From positions 248,001 to 312,000 of the forward strand of contig NZ_LNBY01000017.1 of the NCBI RefSeq assembly GCF_001542855.1: DNA of 64,000 nucleotides. The letters are read 5' to 3'. This DNA comes from Erythrobacter sp. AP23. GTDB taxonomy: Bacteria > Pseudomonadota > Alphaproteobacteria > Sphingomonadales > Sphingomonadaceae. The notes under the pieces were generated by a model. The model saw only the letters and a program-made list of their open reading frames with translations. It was not told the origin of the DNA and searched no databases. This document shows positions 19,393 through 28,120 of this stretch, piece after piece (the first letter of the stretch is position 1; each line of letters opens with the position of its first letter). The position numbers and the translations under genes are program-made.

Positions 19393-19406
19393 AGAAATCG
19401 GTTACA
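19393..19406. promoter_or_regulatory. LacI-type operator, copy 3 (upstream of esterase)
   Basis: AGAAATCGGTTACA, matching copies 1 and 2 in the right half-site and diverged in the left. It starts 19 nt upstream of the esterase ATG, a typical repression position. Confidence 0.55.
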
Positions 19407-19456
19407 TTTGCTAGGCGGCTTGAGACAGGGTCGTCAAACGTTCTGTCGGTCCACCG

Positions 19457-20452
19457 CTATTCGCCCGCCGCGGTCGAACCTCGGACGGCGAGGGTAGGGG
19501 CGATGATCAGGCTGTCGTCCTGATCCAGCTCTTCACCCTTCATCATACGCAACATCATGAGGGCAGCTGTCGAGCCCAGTCGCGTGATATCCGAATGCAC
19601 GGTCGTGAGCCCCGGAGAAACGTAGCGCGCCAGCGGGATGTCGTCGAAACCGGCGACGAGCAGATCTTCCCCGATCTTGCGGCCCGACGTGCGCATTTCG
19701 GTCATGAAATCGACCGCCATGATATCGTTGCCGGCAAAGACAGCGTCGAATGGTATATCGCCATTCAGCAGCAGTCGTGCAGCTTTTCTGCCGGCATCCT
19801 CGCGGAAATCGCCCGGAAGGATTAGCGGGCTGCTCTCTCCCAGCCGCTCGAGCAGTACGTCGCAATAGCCACGCTGGCGTTCGCGCGCATCCCTATTGCT
19901 GGCCGGGCCGGCTATATGAACGATCTTGGTCGCCCCGCGTTCGATCAAATGCTCGGTAACGAGGCGCGCTCCCGCATAATTATCTACTGCAACGAACGGG
20001 GTTCTGCCGTCATTTGCGTGGGCATTCATCAGCACGGTGGGAATATCGCGCGTTACCGCCTCGATGTCATCGGCCTGCGAATTGGGTGGCATCACCAGCA
20101 AGCCGTCCACCCTGCCGCGCATCGCGCGTATCGCAAGCACCGTTTCATCAGCACTGCCATGCATGTTACCCAGCAAGAGGTTCTTGCCGGCACCATGCGT
20201 GACCATGTCGATGCCGCGAACTATTTCCGAGAAAAACTCACCGAACAAGTCGGGCAGGATAACTCCGATTGTATCGGTCTTGCGGCGGGTCAGGCTCCGG
20301 GCCCCGCTGTGGGGGACGTAATTCAGCTCTTCTGCGGCGGCTTCGATTTTCTTGCGCGTCTTTGCAGTCACGACCGACAGACCATTGAGGGCGCGGGACG
20401 CCGTTGCGACCGACACTCCTGCAGCCTTAGCAACGTCCCTAATGGTTACCAT
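19457..20452 (-). CDS. LacI/GalR-family transcriptional regulator of the glucan locus
   Basis: 331 residues. The N-terminal helix-turn-helix is TIRDVAKAAGVSVATASRALNG, followed by the hinge and a periplasmic-binding-like effector domain (about 60-330). Its recognition helix is of the class that binds palindromes with a central CG, matching the three AACCGGTT-type sites in this locus. It most likely represses the MFS, GH97, GH3, TonB receptor, GH144 and esterase genes until a sugar effector binds. No copy of the site was found before its own gene, so autoregulation is not evident. Confidence 0.88.
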   Translation of the reverse strand: MVTIRDVAKAAGVSVATASRALNGLSVVTAKTRKKIEAAAEELNYVPHSGARSLTRRKTDTIGVILPDLFGEFFSEIVRGIDMVTHGAGKNLLLGNMHGSADETVLAIRAMRGRVDGLLVMPPNSQADDIEAVTRDIPTVLMNAHANDGRTPFVAVDNYAGARLVTEHLIERGATKIVHIAGPASNRDARERQRGYCDVLLERLGESSPLILPGDFREDAGRKAARLLLNGDIPFDAVFAGNDIMAVDFMTEMRTSGRKIGEDLLVAGFDDIPLARYVSPGLTTVHSDITRLGSTAALMMLRMMKGEELDQDDSLIIAPTLAVRGSTAAGE

Positions 20453-20771
20453 TTGCCCACCACCTACTTGAGATCCTCGGGTTAATTGAATTGCGAAGGA
20501 CAGCCCACGGGATCTGGTATGTAGAACGCCGATCTAGCATGCGAGGATAAATTCCGGAAACACCGACTCGAGTTCGAAATTCACAGTCGCAGATAATGTA
20601 TTTTCGGGAGTGAGGTGATCGAATTCATTGCCGGATCGAATGATACCGCAGTGTCGACAGTGGACGGGATCGGAGCGCCGCAGCCTCGCATGCTGATGCC
20701 GCCCGGACGGTTCTTCCGATCCAGGTGGGTGTCCGTCGCCATTTTCTGCCGGGCCAGGAAGGGTACCGCTC
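20453..20771. other. Spacer between LacI regulator and NUDIX gene
   Basis: 319 nt. It must hold the lacI-type promoter on its left side. On the minus strand a frame stays open through most of it and would encode a short peptide with a VHCRHCG motif. A second frame gives a 53-codon ORF starting MATDTH. Neither has a ribosome site, so no gene is called. Confidence 0.4.
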
Positions 20772-21554
20772 TCACCCTCTTGCAACGCTCTCCAAGGGCT
20801 CGCCTGTAACCGGATAGCCGAGGTCCTCACCGATTTCGAGCCATCTCGCGCCGCCGCGCTCGCCCATATAGGGCGTGATGGTGCGAACCGGAATGGCCTC
20901 GGCCTGCGCTTTCGCCTCGGCGAAGCTGTCGAACAGCGCAAGCCGCTCGAGATTGCGGCGCGTGGGGAAGATGACCTTGATGTCGCCTCTCTCCGCCGCG
21001 TCGAGCGCGCCTTGGGCGGTGGTCCAGAAAAGATGCGTGTTTTCAGACAGATCGGCTTCGATCTCGACCGCGCCGGTGCCGAGATCGGCGAGATAGAAGC
21101 GGGTATCGTAGACGCGCGGAATGCGCTCGTTCTTGGGATACCAGCGAGCGAAGGGGACCAGCTGGTCGAGGTCGAGCTGCCAGCCGAAATGATCGAGCAC
21201 CGGAGCGAGTTCGCCGGTTTCCTGCAAGAAGTTGCGGGCTGCGCGCGCCTTTCGCGCATCGATGGCGCCGGACAAGCCGATCGCCAGCCCGGTTTCCTCC
21301 AGCGTTTCGCGCACCACCGCGACTTGGTGCGCCGCCTCTTCCGGATCGAGCGGGCCACCCATGCCGGCACCGAGCTCGAAATCCGCGGGGTCTACACGGC
21401 CGCCGGGGAACACAGCCATGCCGCCCGCGAAAACCATCTCGCGCGAGCGGATCGTCATCAGGATTTGAGGGGGGCCGCCCTGGGGTGCGTTCCGGAAGAT
21501 GACTACGGTTGCTGCGGGTATGCCCTCGGGCCCCACGTCGGATTGTTCAGTCAT
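20772..21554 (-). CDS. NUDIX hydrolase (NUDT19/CoA-pyrophosphatase-like branch)
   Basis: 260 residues. The NUDIX core is recognisable in PGGRVDPAD followed, after a loop insertion, by VVRETLEETGL; the glutamates of the REx2EE helix are present, but the first part of the box has an insertion and one-residue offset. The insertion type resembles NUDT19-like acyl-CoA hydrolases. It is cytosolic and hydrolyses a nucleoside-diphosphate-linked substrate. Substrate not determinable. It appears monocistronic. Confidence 0.78.
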   Translation of the reverse strand: MTEQSDVGPEGIPAATVVIFRNAPQGGPPQILMTIRSREMVFAGGMAVFPGGRVDPADFELGAGMGGPLDPEEAAHQVAVVRETLEETGLAIGLSGAIDARKARAARNFLQETGELAPVLDHFGWQLDLDQLVPFARWYPKNERIPRVYDTRFYLADLGTGAVEIEADLSENTHLFWTTAQGALDAAERGDIKVIFPTRRNLERLALFDSFAEAKAQAEAIPVRTITPYMGERGGARWLEIGEDLGYPVTGEPLESVARG

Positions 21555-21873
21555 TGGGATGTTGTGGCGAGCGGCGGGCGGCTTGCCAAGGAGAAACCGG
21601 AACCACGGTGTCGGCGGATTTTACACTAAGCACTGCGGTGAAAATCGCTTTAACCATAGAAACCCGCGAATTCGGACATTTGGGAAGGTTTGGCACGCGG
21701 CATGCAGGTACCTCCGTGTCCCGTTCAAGTCTTCGACGGGGGCGCGTCGCAAAGGTCTCCGAACACCGCGCCCGCAGACATATAAAGGCCCGCCCGGCTG
21801 TCTCTCCGGGCGGGCCTTTCCCGTTCTGGTTGTGATCTGTATCGAGGCAGGCGGAAGGCGCGTGCGCGAACGT
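21555..21873. other. Spacer between NUDIX and grxD
   Basis: 319 nt containing the NUDIX promoter side and a strong terminator (listed separately). A short GTTCAAGTC stretch near 21724 recalls a tRNA T-arm, but no cloverleaf can be drawn. No ORF with a ribosome site is seen. Confidence 0.5.
21784..21819. terminator. Strong hairpin terminator downstream of grxD
   Basis: A 14-bp perfect stem, AAAGGCCCGCCCGG (21784-21797) with CCGGGCGGGCCTTT (21806-21819), and an 8-nt loop. The A/T ends make it usable in both directions. It is 55 nt past the grxD stop and closes the leuC-grxD gene run. Confidence 0.8.
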
Positions 21874-22206
21874 TCAGCCTTCGGCCTTGGCGACCTGCTT
21901 TTCATCCATCATCTGCTGGAGCTCGCCGGCTTCGAACATTTCCATCATGATGTCGCTGCCGCCGACGAATTCGCCCTTTACATAGAGCTGGGGGATGGTC
22001 GGCCAGTCCGAATAGGCCTTGATGCCCTGGCGGATTTCCATGTCCTGCAAGACGTCGACGCTGTCGTAGGCGACGCCGCAATGGTCGAGAATGGCTACCG
22101 CGCGGCTCGAGAAACCGCATTGCGGGAACAGCGGGGTGCCCTTCATGAAGAGGACGACGTCGTTTCCGCCGACGATATCGGCAATGCGCTGGTTGGTGTC
22201 GGACAT
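21874..22206 (-). CDS. grxD: Monothiol glutaredoxin Grx4 (Fe-S carrier)
   Basis: 110 residues, the usual length. Active site CGFS at residues 30-33, WPTIPQLYV with the cis-Pro loop, and GGSDIMMEM at the glutathione site. Monothiol glutaredoxins of this class bind a glutathione-ligated [2Fe-2S] cluster and work with BolA proteins. The bolA gene is immediately upstream, 38 nt away, which supports that partnership in Fe-S delivery in the cytosol. Confidence 0.93.
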   Translation of the reverse strand: MSDTNQRIADIVGGNDVVLFMKGTPLFPQCGFSSRAVAILDHCGVAYDSVDVLQDMEIRQGIKAYSDWPTIPQLYVKGEFVGGSDIMMEMFEAGELQQMMDEKQVAKAEG

Positions 22207-22244
22207 TGGGTCCGTCCTTTATGCTGAATTCGGTGTGTGGAGAA

Positions 22245-22478
22245 TCAGGTGGGGGCTTGCGTGGTCAGTTGCAAGGCGTGAAGTTCGCCGCCCATGCGTC
22301 CGCCCAATGCGTCGTAGACCAGCTTATGCTGCTTGACGCGCGTCAGCCCTGCAAATTGCGGGGCGGTGACCTTGGCCGCCCAGTGATCGTTGTCGCCCGC
22401 GAGGTCGCGCATCTCGACCGTTGCGCCCGGAAGCGCCTCCTCGATCAGCGCGACGATGTCTTCGGCGGCCATCGGCAT
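22245..22478 (-). CDS. bolA: BolA family protein
   Basis: 77 residues from the ATG at 22478; a second ATG two codons later is equally possible, and longer readings run into the preceding gene. It contains the BolA core with LPGATVEMRDLAGDNDHWAAKV and the conserved FAGLTRVKQHKLVY segment carrying the His ligand. It pairs with the Grx4 encoded directly downstream in Fe-S cluster transfer. Starts 5 nt after the DUF1476 stop. Confidence 0.9.
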   Translation of the reverse strand: MPMAAEDIVALIEEALPGATVEMRDLAGDNDHWAAKVTAPQFAGLTRVKQHKLVYDALGGRMGGELHALQLTTQAPT

Positions 22479-22483
22479 GTCGG

Positions 22484-22810
22484 TCAGTCCCGATCGGTCA
22501 TGAACTGGCGGCGCGCTTCGATTGCGCATTGCTCCAGCTTGGCGCGAATGTCGGCCTCGCTGACATCGCATTCGGCAGCTGTCAGGTCGCCAAGCAGCTT
22601 GCGGATCACGTCTTCATCGCCCGCTTCTTCGAAATCGGCCTGGACGACCGCCTTCTTGTAGGCGTCGGTTTCCTCTTCGGTCAGGCCCATCAGGCTGGCG
22701 GCCCATTCGCCGACCAGCCGGTTGCGGCGCGCGGCGATCTTGAAGGCGTTTTCCTCGTCGAAGGCGAACTTGGCTTCCTCGCCGCGTTCGCGATCCTTGA
22801 AATCGGTCAT
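22484..22810 (-). CDS. F1-ATPase inhibitor subunit zeta (DUF1476)
   Basis: 108 residues starting MTDFKDRERGEEAKFAFDEE, the highly conserved N-terminus of the alphaproteobacterial zeta subunit. In Paracoccus this N-terminal segment inserts into F1 and blocks ATP hydrolysis. The rest forms a four-helix bundle. Cytosolic. In the same gene run as bolA and grxD. Confidence 0.92.
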   Translation of the reverse strand: MTDFKDRERGEEAKFAFDEENAFKIAARRNRLVGEWAASLMGLTEEETDAYKKAVVQADFEEAGDEDVIRKLLGDLTAAECDVSEADIRAKLEQCAIEARRQFMTDRD

Positions 22811-22876
22811 GGTGGTCCTCTCGGGATCGAATCTCGGGGGCCGGAATAGGCGTGCGCCGCGCACGAAACAAGGGAT

Positions 22877-22950
22877 GAGTCCCCACCAAGGCAGGGACCT
22901 CGATCGGATTGGCGCCAAATAGCCCGAGGTTCCCGCCTTCGCGGGAACTC
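22877..22950. repeat. Palindromic intergenic element (two related ~25-bp arms)
   Basis: Plus strand: GAGTCCCCACCAAGGCAGGG (22877-22896) and, inverted, the related arm ending GCGGGAACTC (22950). The right arm itself folds into GTTCCCGC-CTTC-GCGGGAAC (22929-22948). The whole 74 nt can form one long imperfect hairpin. It looks like a dispersed repeat in the only sizeable gap of this gene run, between the quinone reductase and zeta genes. Confidence 0.6.
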
Positions 22951-22955
22951 ACCGA

Positions 22956-23954
22956 CTATTCCATTACGACGACGAGCTTGCCGATCGCGCCGCGGTTTTC
23001 CAGCTTCGCAATGGCTTCGTGCGCGCGCTCGATCGGATAGGTCTCGCTGACCAACGGGTCGATCTTGCCCGCCTTCCACAGGTCGAACAGTTCTGCGATG
23101 TTCTTCTGGTTGCGTTCCGGCTCGCGCGCGGTGAACGCGCCCCAGAAGACACCGCGAATGTCGCAGCTCTTCAGCAGGGTGAGATTGAGTGGCATCTTGG
23201 CAATCCCTGCGGGGAAGCCGATCACCAGGAAACGGCCTTCCCAGGCGATCGCGCGCAGTGCGGGTTCGGAATAGTCGCCGCCGACGATATCGTAGACGAT
23301 ATCCGCGCCATTCGGGCCGACGGCAGCCTTGAACTCGTTGGCAAGCTGCTTGGAGTTGTCCTTGTCGAACGGAGCGCGCGGATAGATCACGACTTCATCC
23401 GCACCGTGCTTCTTTGCGACGTCGCCCTTCTCCTCGGTCGAGACGGCAGCGACGACCTTGCAGCCATAGGCCTTGGCCAATTCGACTGCAGAGAGGCCGA
23501 CTCCGCCCGCCGCGCCGAGGACGAGGACGGTTTCGCCTTCCTCGATGTCGCCGCGATCCTTGAGGCCGTGGATGGTGGTGCCGTAGGTCATCAGCAGCGC
23601 GCTGGCTTTCACCAGGTCGATCCCCTCGGGCACCTTGAACAGGCGCGCGGCGGCAACCGCGACCTTTTCCTGCAACCCGCCATTGCCGATACCGCACATG
23701 ACCTTGTCGCCCACGGCGAAGCCTTCGACACCATCGCCCAGTGCCTCGATCGTACCGGAAACTTCACCGCCCGGCGCGAAGGGGCGGGGCGGTTTGAACT
23801 GGTACTTATCGCGGATGATCAGCGTATCGGGAAAGTTGATTGCGCAGGCCGCGACCTTGACCAAGACCTCGCCCTTGCCGGGGGTGGGTTCGTCGATTTC
23901 CTCTACAACGAGGGTTTCGGGACCACCGACTTCCTTAGAAAGGACTGCCTTCAC
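22956..23954 (-). CDS. NADPH:quinone oxidoreductase family protein (MDR superfamily, zinc-free)
   Basis: 332 residues. GroES-like N-terminal domain with [15 protein letters not shown], then a Rossmann domain with the dinucleotide loop [16 protein letters not shown]. It lacks the structural and catalytic zinc ligands of alcohol dehydrogenases, which fits QOR/crotonyl-CoA-reductase-like members. The ATG overlaps the leuD stop by 4 nt (ATGA), so it is translationally coupled to leuD. Confidence 0.85.
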   Translation of the reverse strand: MKAVLSKEVGGPETLVVEEIDEPTPGKGEVLVKVAACAINFPDTLIIRDKYQFKPPRPFAPGGEVSGTIEALGDGVEGFAVGDKVMCGIGNGGLQEKVAVAAARLFKVPEGIDLVKASALLMTYGTTIHGLKDRGDIEEGETVLVLGAAGGVGLSAVELAKAYGCKVVAAVSTEEKGDVAKKHGADEVVIYPRAPFDKDNSKQLANEFKAAVGPNGADIVYDIVGGDYSEPALRAIAWEGRFLVIGFPAGIAKMPLNLTLLKSCDIRGVFWGAFTAREPERNQKNIAELFDLWKAGKIDPLVSETYPIERAHEAIAKLENRGAIGKLVVVME

Positions 23955-24556
23955 GCTGCATCTCTCCTGCTTGGTTTATCGAGCCAGGGCAAGGTGCCCT
24001 CGCGCATCTGTTCGTGCTTTGTAACTGCGCTTTCGCTGCCGAGCGTGAGGCCGATCTCGTCGAGCCCTTCGAGCAGGCAGCGCTTGCGGAACGGGTCGAC
24101 TTGGAATTCGAACCGGTCCTGAAACGGCGTTGTGACGACCTGGTTTTCCAGATCGATGGCGATCGGATGATCCTTCGCGACCTCGAGCAGACGGTCGACC
24201 TGTTCCTGCGGCAGTTCGACCGCGAGGATGCCGTTCTTGAAGGCATTGCCCGCGAAAATGTCCGAAAAGCTCGGAGCGATGACTGCGGTCAGACCCATGT
24301 CGAGCATGGCCCAGGCGGCATGTTCGCGGCTCGACCCGCAACCGAAATTGTCGCCCGCGATCAGGATCGGAGCATTTGCGAAATCTTCCAAGTCGAAGGG
24401 ATTGCCGGGGGTCGCGCGGATGGTTTCGAACGCGCCCTTGCCGAGCCCTTCGCGGCTCACGGTCTTCAGCCAGTGGGCGGGAATGATGACATCGGTGTCG
24501 ATGTTCTTGAGGCCCAGCGGGATCGCGCGGCCCTCGATCGTGGAAACGGCCTGCAT
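23951..24556 (-). CDS. leuD: 3-isopropylmalate dehydratase small subunit
   Basis: 201 residues, normal length. Contains [14 protein letters not shown] near the N-terminus and [15 protein letters not shown], the swivelling-domain signature of LeuD. It completes isopropylmalate isomerase with LeuC encoded upstream at 25579-27030 (leucine biosynthesis, second step). Its ATG is fused to the preceding stop as TAATG, so translation is coupled to the lactonase-like gene rather than directly to leuC. Confidence 0.95.
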   Translation of the reverse strand: MQAVSTIEGRAIPLGLKNIDTDVIIPAHWLKTVSREGLGKGAFETIRATPGNPFDLEDFANAPILIAGDNFGCGSSREHAAWAMLDMGLTAVIAPSFSDIFAGNAFKNGILAVELPQEQVDRLLEVAKDHPIAIDLENQVVTTPFQDRFEFQVDPFRKRCLLEGLDEIGLTLGSESAVTKHEQMREGTLPWLDKPSRRDAA

Positions 24557-25392
24557 TATCGCGCGCTTTCCGGGAAGGTGGGGAGGCGGACGAGATGACG
24601 CGGGTCGTGCTGGATCACGATCGTTGCGTCGAGATTGTCGGCCATCTGGTTGAAGCGGTGGAACGAAGCGAGCGTGTCGGCGCGGTCGGTGTTGAACACG
24701 GGAACCCCCTTGTTCTCGATCTGCTCTTCGAAGTGGTAGAGGTCGCCGGTGAGCATGTAGGTCCCCGATTGCGGTAGCTCGACCACCAGCGCCTTATGGC
24801 CCGGCGTGTGCCCATGCATCGCGACCATGCGCACCGAACCATCGCCGAAAACATCGTGATCGCCAGCAATGCGGGTAACTTTACCCTCGGCACCCTCCGC
24901 CAACCAAGGCGCGAGCTGGGCGCGGGTCGCTTCCATCCGGCCAGAGGTAACTGCTTCGGCATCGCCGCGCCCGATCAGCAGTTCGGCATCGGGAAACTCG
25001 GCGGCCTGGCCTATATGGTCGTCATGATAGTGGCTGACACCGATATAGGTGATATCGGAAGCGGCCACTTCGATTTCGGCGAGCTGTTCGGCAATGGTCT
25101 TTTCGACGCTGAGCGTGAAGACCCATTGGGTCGCGCTGGTACCCCTGAGCGCAGCGGGCAAGCCCGCGTCCCACAGCAGATACCTGTCGCCATTGCGGAT
25201 GAGATAGCAACTGTCGGTCAGCGTGCGCGGCTCGCCATCGTAGAGATGCGTGTCTGAAAACGGCGCGGTATCGCTGAGTTCGATCGTGCCGCAATCGAGC
25301 CGCCACATTTCGATATTGGGTGTCTCCTGCGCGGCGGCAGGTGTAGCAGAACCTGCCAGCAACGCGGCTAGCAGGATGGTTCTCGGCGCCAT
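24556..25392 (-). CDS. Secreted metallo-beta-lactamase-fold hydrolase (AHL-lactonase-like family)
   Basis: 278 residues from an ATG with GGGGGAGAGAG upstream. A Sec signal peptide is cut near PAAAQ, so the enzyme is periplasmic or released. The MBL metal motif is intact: HYHDDH (121-126), a later GHTPGH and the bridging Asp in LTGDLYH, plus a final His in IQHDPRH. The layout matches the 'N-acyl homoserine lactonase family', but no luxI or luxR gene is present in the window, so a signalling role is unproven. It lies between leuC and leuD, an unusual position. Confidence 0.82.
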   Translation of the reverse strand: MAPRTILLAALLAGSATPAAAQETPNIEMWRLDCGTIELSDTAPFSDTHLYDGEPRTLTDSCYLIRNGDRYLLWDAGLPAALRGTSATQWVFTLSVEKTIAEQLAEIEVAASDITYIGVSHYHDDHIGQAAEFPDAELLIGRGDAEAVTSGRMEATRAQLAPWLAEGAEGKVTRIAGDHDVFGDGSVRMVAMHGHTPGHKALVVELPQSGTYMLTGDLYHFEEQIENKGVPVFNTDRADTLASFHRFNQMADNLDATIVIQHDPRHLVRLPTFPESAR

Positions 25393-25418
25393 GTCTCTCT
25401 CCCCCGTAATGCGCGACC

Positions 25419-25565
25419 TCAATCGGTTTCGGGATTTTCCCCCGAGGGAATCGGACCCGGTTGCTTCGGGGCCTTCTTCCTCTCTTTGCGCTTGTTCGCG
25501 TAGAGCAGCGCGGCGGCAACGGCGGCGGAGCCGATGGCTCCGGCAATCTTGAGCTTGTTCGTCAT
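25419..25565 (-). CDS. Small single-helix membrane protein between leuC and the lactonase gene
   Basis: 48 residues: MTNKLKIAGAIGSAAVAAA then LLYANKRKERKKAPK and a short acidic tail. One N-terminal membrane helix with a strongly basic cytosolic juxtamembrane stretch. Starts 13 nt after leuC and ends 26 nt before the lactonase, so cotranscription is clear. No family recognised. Confidence 0.7.
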   Translation of the reverse strand: MTNKLKIAGAIGSAAVAAALLYANKRKERKKAPKQPGPIPSGENPETD

Positions 25566-25578
25566 GCCGCTTCAATGG

Positions 25579-27030
25579 TCAGCCGCCGTCGGCTTGGCAA
25601 GGGGCGAGCTTGCGTACATCGGCCAAGCGCCCGGTGACTGCGGCGGCAGCGGCCATGGCGGGGCTGACCAGGTGGGTGCGCGACCCGGGTCCCTGCCGGC
25701 CGACGAAATTGCGGTTGCTGGTCGAGGCGCAGCGCTCGCCTGGCGGTACCTTGTCTGGGTTCATCGCTAGGCAGGCCGAACAGCCCGGCTCGCGCCATTC
25801 GAAACCGGCCTCGGTGAAGATTCGGTCTATGCCTTCCTCTTCCGCCTGCTTCTTGACCAGGCCCGATCCCGGCACGACGATCGCCCAGCGCACGCCCGGC
25901 GCTATCGTGCGGCCTGCAAGCACTTCGGCGGCAGAGCGCAGGTCCTCGATCCGGCTGTTGGTGCAGCTACCGATGAAAATGTTCTCGACCGGGATGTCCT
26001 CGATCAGGGTGCCGGGAACGAGGCCCATGTAATCGAGGCTTTTTCGCGCGGCTTCCCGCTTGGAAGTATCGGCGAAGCTTTCGGGGTCCGGCACGCGCCC
26101 GCCCACGGGGACGACGTCCTCGGGGCTCGTGCCCCAGCTCACGGTCGGCTCGACATTGGCGGCGTCGATCACGACGCTCTTGTCGAACACCGCGCCTTCG
26201 TCGGTTGCGAGCGAGCGCCACCATGCGACGGCGCGGTCCCAGTCCTCGCCCTTGGGGGCGTAGGGACGGCCCTTTAGATAGGCGAAGACCTTGTCGTCCG
26301 GCGCGATCAGCCCGGCCCGTGCCCCGCCTTCGATGCTCATGTTGCAGACCGTCAGGCGCCCCTCGACGCTCATCTCCTCGAACACGCGGCCGCGGTACTC
26401 GATGACGTGGCCGGTACCGCCGGCAGTGCCGATTTCGCCGATGATGTGGAGTATCAGGTCCTTCGGCGTGACGCCCGGACCGAGCGAGCCTTCGACCCGC
26501 ACTTCCATCGATTTCGACTGACGCAGCTGCAGGGTCTGGGTGGCCAGTACGTGCTCGACCTCGCTGGTGCCGATTCCGAAAGCGAGCGCGCCGACGCCGC
26601 CATGCGCGGCGGTGTGGCTGTCGCCACAGACGATCGTCGCACCGGGAAGCGAGAAGCCCTGCTCGGGCCCCACCACGTGAACAATTCCCTGCGCGAGGGC
26701 GATGGCGTCGATGTAATCAATGCCGAATTCGGGCGCATTGCGTTCGAGGGCGGCAAGCTGCGCGGCGCTCTGCTCGTCCTCGATCGGCAGGCGCGAACCA
26801 TCGGCGGCCACGCGCGGCGTGGTCGGCAGATTGTGGTCGGGAACGGCCAACGTCAGATCGGGGCGCCGCACCTTGCGTCCTGCAAGACGCAGAGCCTCGA
26901 AAGCCTGCGGGCTGGTGACTTCGTGAACGAGGTGGCGGTCGATATAGATCAGGCAGGTGCCGTCATCGAGCCGTTCGACGACGTGGCTGTCCCAGATCTT
27001 CTCGTACAATGTGCGCGGTTTGCTGGCCAT
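25579..27030 (-). CDS. leuC: 3-isopropylmalate dehydratase large subunit
   Basis: 483 residues from the ATG at [13 protein letters not shown]; an in-frame ATG 45 nt earlier adds non-family residues. Aconitase-fold signatures are present: [31 protein letters not shown] and [12 protein letters not shown], which supply the three cysteine ligands of the [4Fe-4S] cluster. First gene of the minus-strand run ending at grxD. Confidence 0.96.
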   Translation of the reverse strand: MASKPRTLYEKIWDSHVVERLDDGTCLIYIDRHLVHEVTSPQAFEALRLAGRKVRRPDLTLAVPDHNLPTTPRVAADGSRLPIEDEQSAAQLAALERNAPEFGIDYIDAIALAQGIVHVVGPEQGFSLPGATIVCGDSHTAAHGGVGALAFGIGTSEVEHVLATQTLQLRQSKSMEVRVEGSLGPGVTPKDLILHIIGEIGTAGGTGHVIEYRGRVFEEMSVEGRLTVCNMSIEGGARAGLIAPDDKVFAYLKGRPYAPKGEDWDRAVAWWRSLATDEGAVFDKSVVIDAANVEPTVSWGTSPEDVVPVGGRVPDPESFADTSKREAARKSLDYMGLVPGTLIEDIPVENIFIGSCTNSRIEDLRSAAEVLAGRTIAPGVRWAIVVPGSGLVKKQAEEEGIDRIFTEAGFEWREPGCSACLAMNPDKVPPGERCASTSNRNFVGRQGPGSRTHLVSPAMAAAAAVTGRLADVRKLAPCQADGG

Positions 27031-27121
27031 CGCGGTGAAGTGTGCGGCAGCTTTGCCACGCCTGCAAAAAGGCAAATCCAGAGTCTTCCAAACTTAACCT
27101 TTCTCTGCTTTATTGACACTT

Positions 27122-27547
27122 ATGTCAGCAAAGCCGTTTTCCTTTCCGATCAAGGTCCTGCCGGACGATATCGATTTCATGGGGCACGTGAACAATGCGC
27201 GCTACCTGAACTGGGTGCAGGACACGGTCCTGGCGCACTGGCAGAAACTGGCCCCTGCGGACGAGGTGGCGAGCAAGGCCTGGGTCGCGCTCAAGCACGA
27301 GATCACGTATCGCAAGCCTGCTTTTCTCGACGACGAGGTGATTGCCGAAACGGTGCTCGAAAAGATCGCCGGGGCGCGCAGCTTCTACAATACGGTGATC
27401 CGCCGCGGCGAAGACGTGCTCGCCGAGGTCAAGAGCATGTGGTGCTGCATCGATGCGGAAAGCCTGCGTCCGGCGCGGATCAGCCGCGACGTTGCAGAGA
27501 CTTTCTTCGGCCTCCCTCGCAAGCAGAAGCCCTACGCAGGCGAATAA
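27122..27547 (+). CDS. Hotdog-fold acyl-CoA thioesterase (YbgC/4HBT type)
   Basis: 141 residues from ATG 27122; a TTG three codons earlier is possible. The catalytic region DIDFMGHVNNARYLNWVQ is the classic 4HBT motif, with Asp as the active residue. Cytosolic hydrolysis of an acyl-CoA, substrate unknown. Divergent from leuC with about 90 nt between; crtZ follows 42 nt downstream. Confidence 0.85.
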   Translation: MSAKPFSFPIKVLPDDIDFMGHVNNARYLNWVQDTVLAHWQKLAPADEVASKAWVALKHEITYRKPAFLDDEVIAETVLEKIAGARSFYNTVIRRGEDVLAEVKSMWCCIDAESLRPARISRDVAETFFGLPRKQKPYAGE

Positions 27548-27589
27548 GACGCTGCGGGCAGGCTTTGCCTGCGAAGCGACAGCCACTAT

Positions 27590-28117
27590 ATGGGCAGCAT
27601 GGATTTCCTCGTTCCCGCCCTGATTGTCCTTGCCACCGTCATCGCAATGGAATGGGTCGCCTGGGCGAGCCACAAATACATCATGCACGGCTTCGGCTGG
27701 AGCTGGCACCGCGACCATCATGAGCCGCATGAAAAATTGCTCGAGAAGAACGACCTCTATGCGATTGTCGGAGCGGTTATGAGCATTTCGATGTTCGCCC
27801 TGGGCAGCCCTTTGGTCGCTGGCGAGCTGGCATGGTGGCCCGCCACATGGATCGGTCTCGGCATTCTGTTCTACGGGATCATCTATACGCTGGTCCATGA
27901 CGGCCTCGTCCACCAACGCTATTTCCGCTGGGTGCCGAAGAGAGGTTATGCCAAGCGGTTGGTGCAGGCGCACAAGCTGCATCATGCGACTATCGGCAAG
28001 GAAGGCGGGGTAAGCTTCGGTTTTCTGCTAGCCCGCGATCCGGCGAAACTGAAGGCGGACCTGCGGCGCCAACGCGATGCAGGCATTGCCATCGTACGCG
28101 AAAGCGCAGGAGCCTGA
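27590..28117 (+). CDS. crtZ: Beta-carotene 3-hydroxylase
   Basis: 175 residues (172 from a second ATG at 27599; no clear ribosome site separates them). Four membrane segments and all di-iron histidine motifs of the fatty-acid-hydroxylase superfamily: HKYIMHG, HRDHHEPH, HDGLVHQR and HKLHH. It converts beta-carotene to zeaxanthin in the membrane, in line with the yellow pigmentation of Erythrobacteraceae. No other carotenoid gene is near. The next ORF follows in the same frame, two codons after the TGA stop. Confidence 0.93.
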   Translation: MGSMDFLVPALIVLATVIAMEWVAWASHKYIMHGFGWSWHRDHHEPHEKLLEKNDLYAIVGAVMSISMFALGSPLVAGELAWWPATWIGLGILFYGIIYTLVHDGLVHQRYFRWVPKRGYAKRLVQAHKLHHATIGKEGGVSFGFLLARDPAKLKADLRRQRDAGIAIVRESAGA

Positions 28118-28120
28118 GCC

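Noticed and set aside
20534-20771. Short CxxC-containing ORF downstream of the NUDIX gene
   Set aside because: No start codon with a ribosome site, and two overlapping frames compete; coding status cannot be decided.
21690-21750. tRNA-like T-arm sequence GTTCAAGTC
   Set aside because: No acceptor, D-arm or anticodon stem can be built around it on either strand.
24556-25392. Quorum-sensing locus
   Set aside because: The lactonase-like enzyme alone is not evidence; no LuxI or LuxR homologue is in the window.
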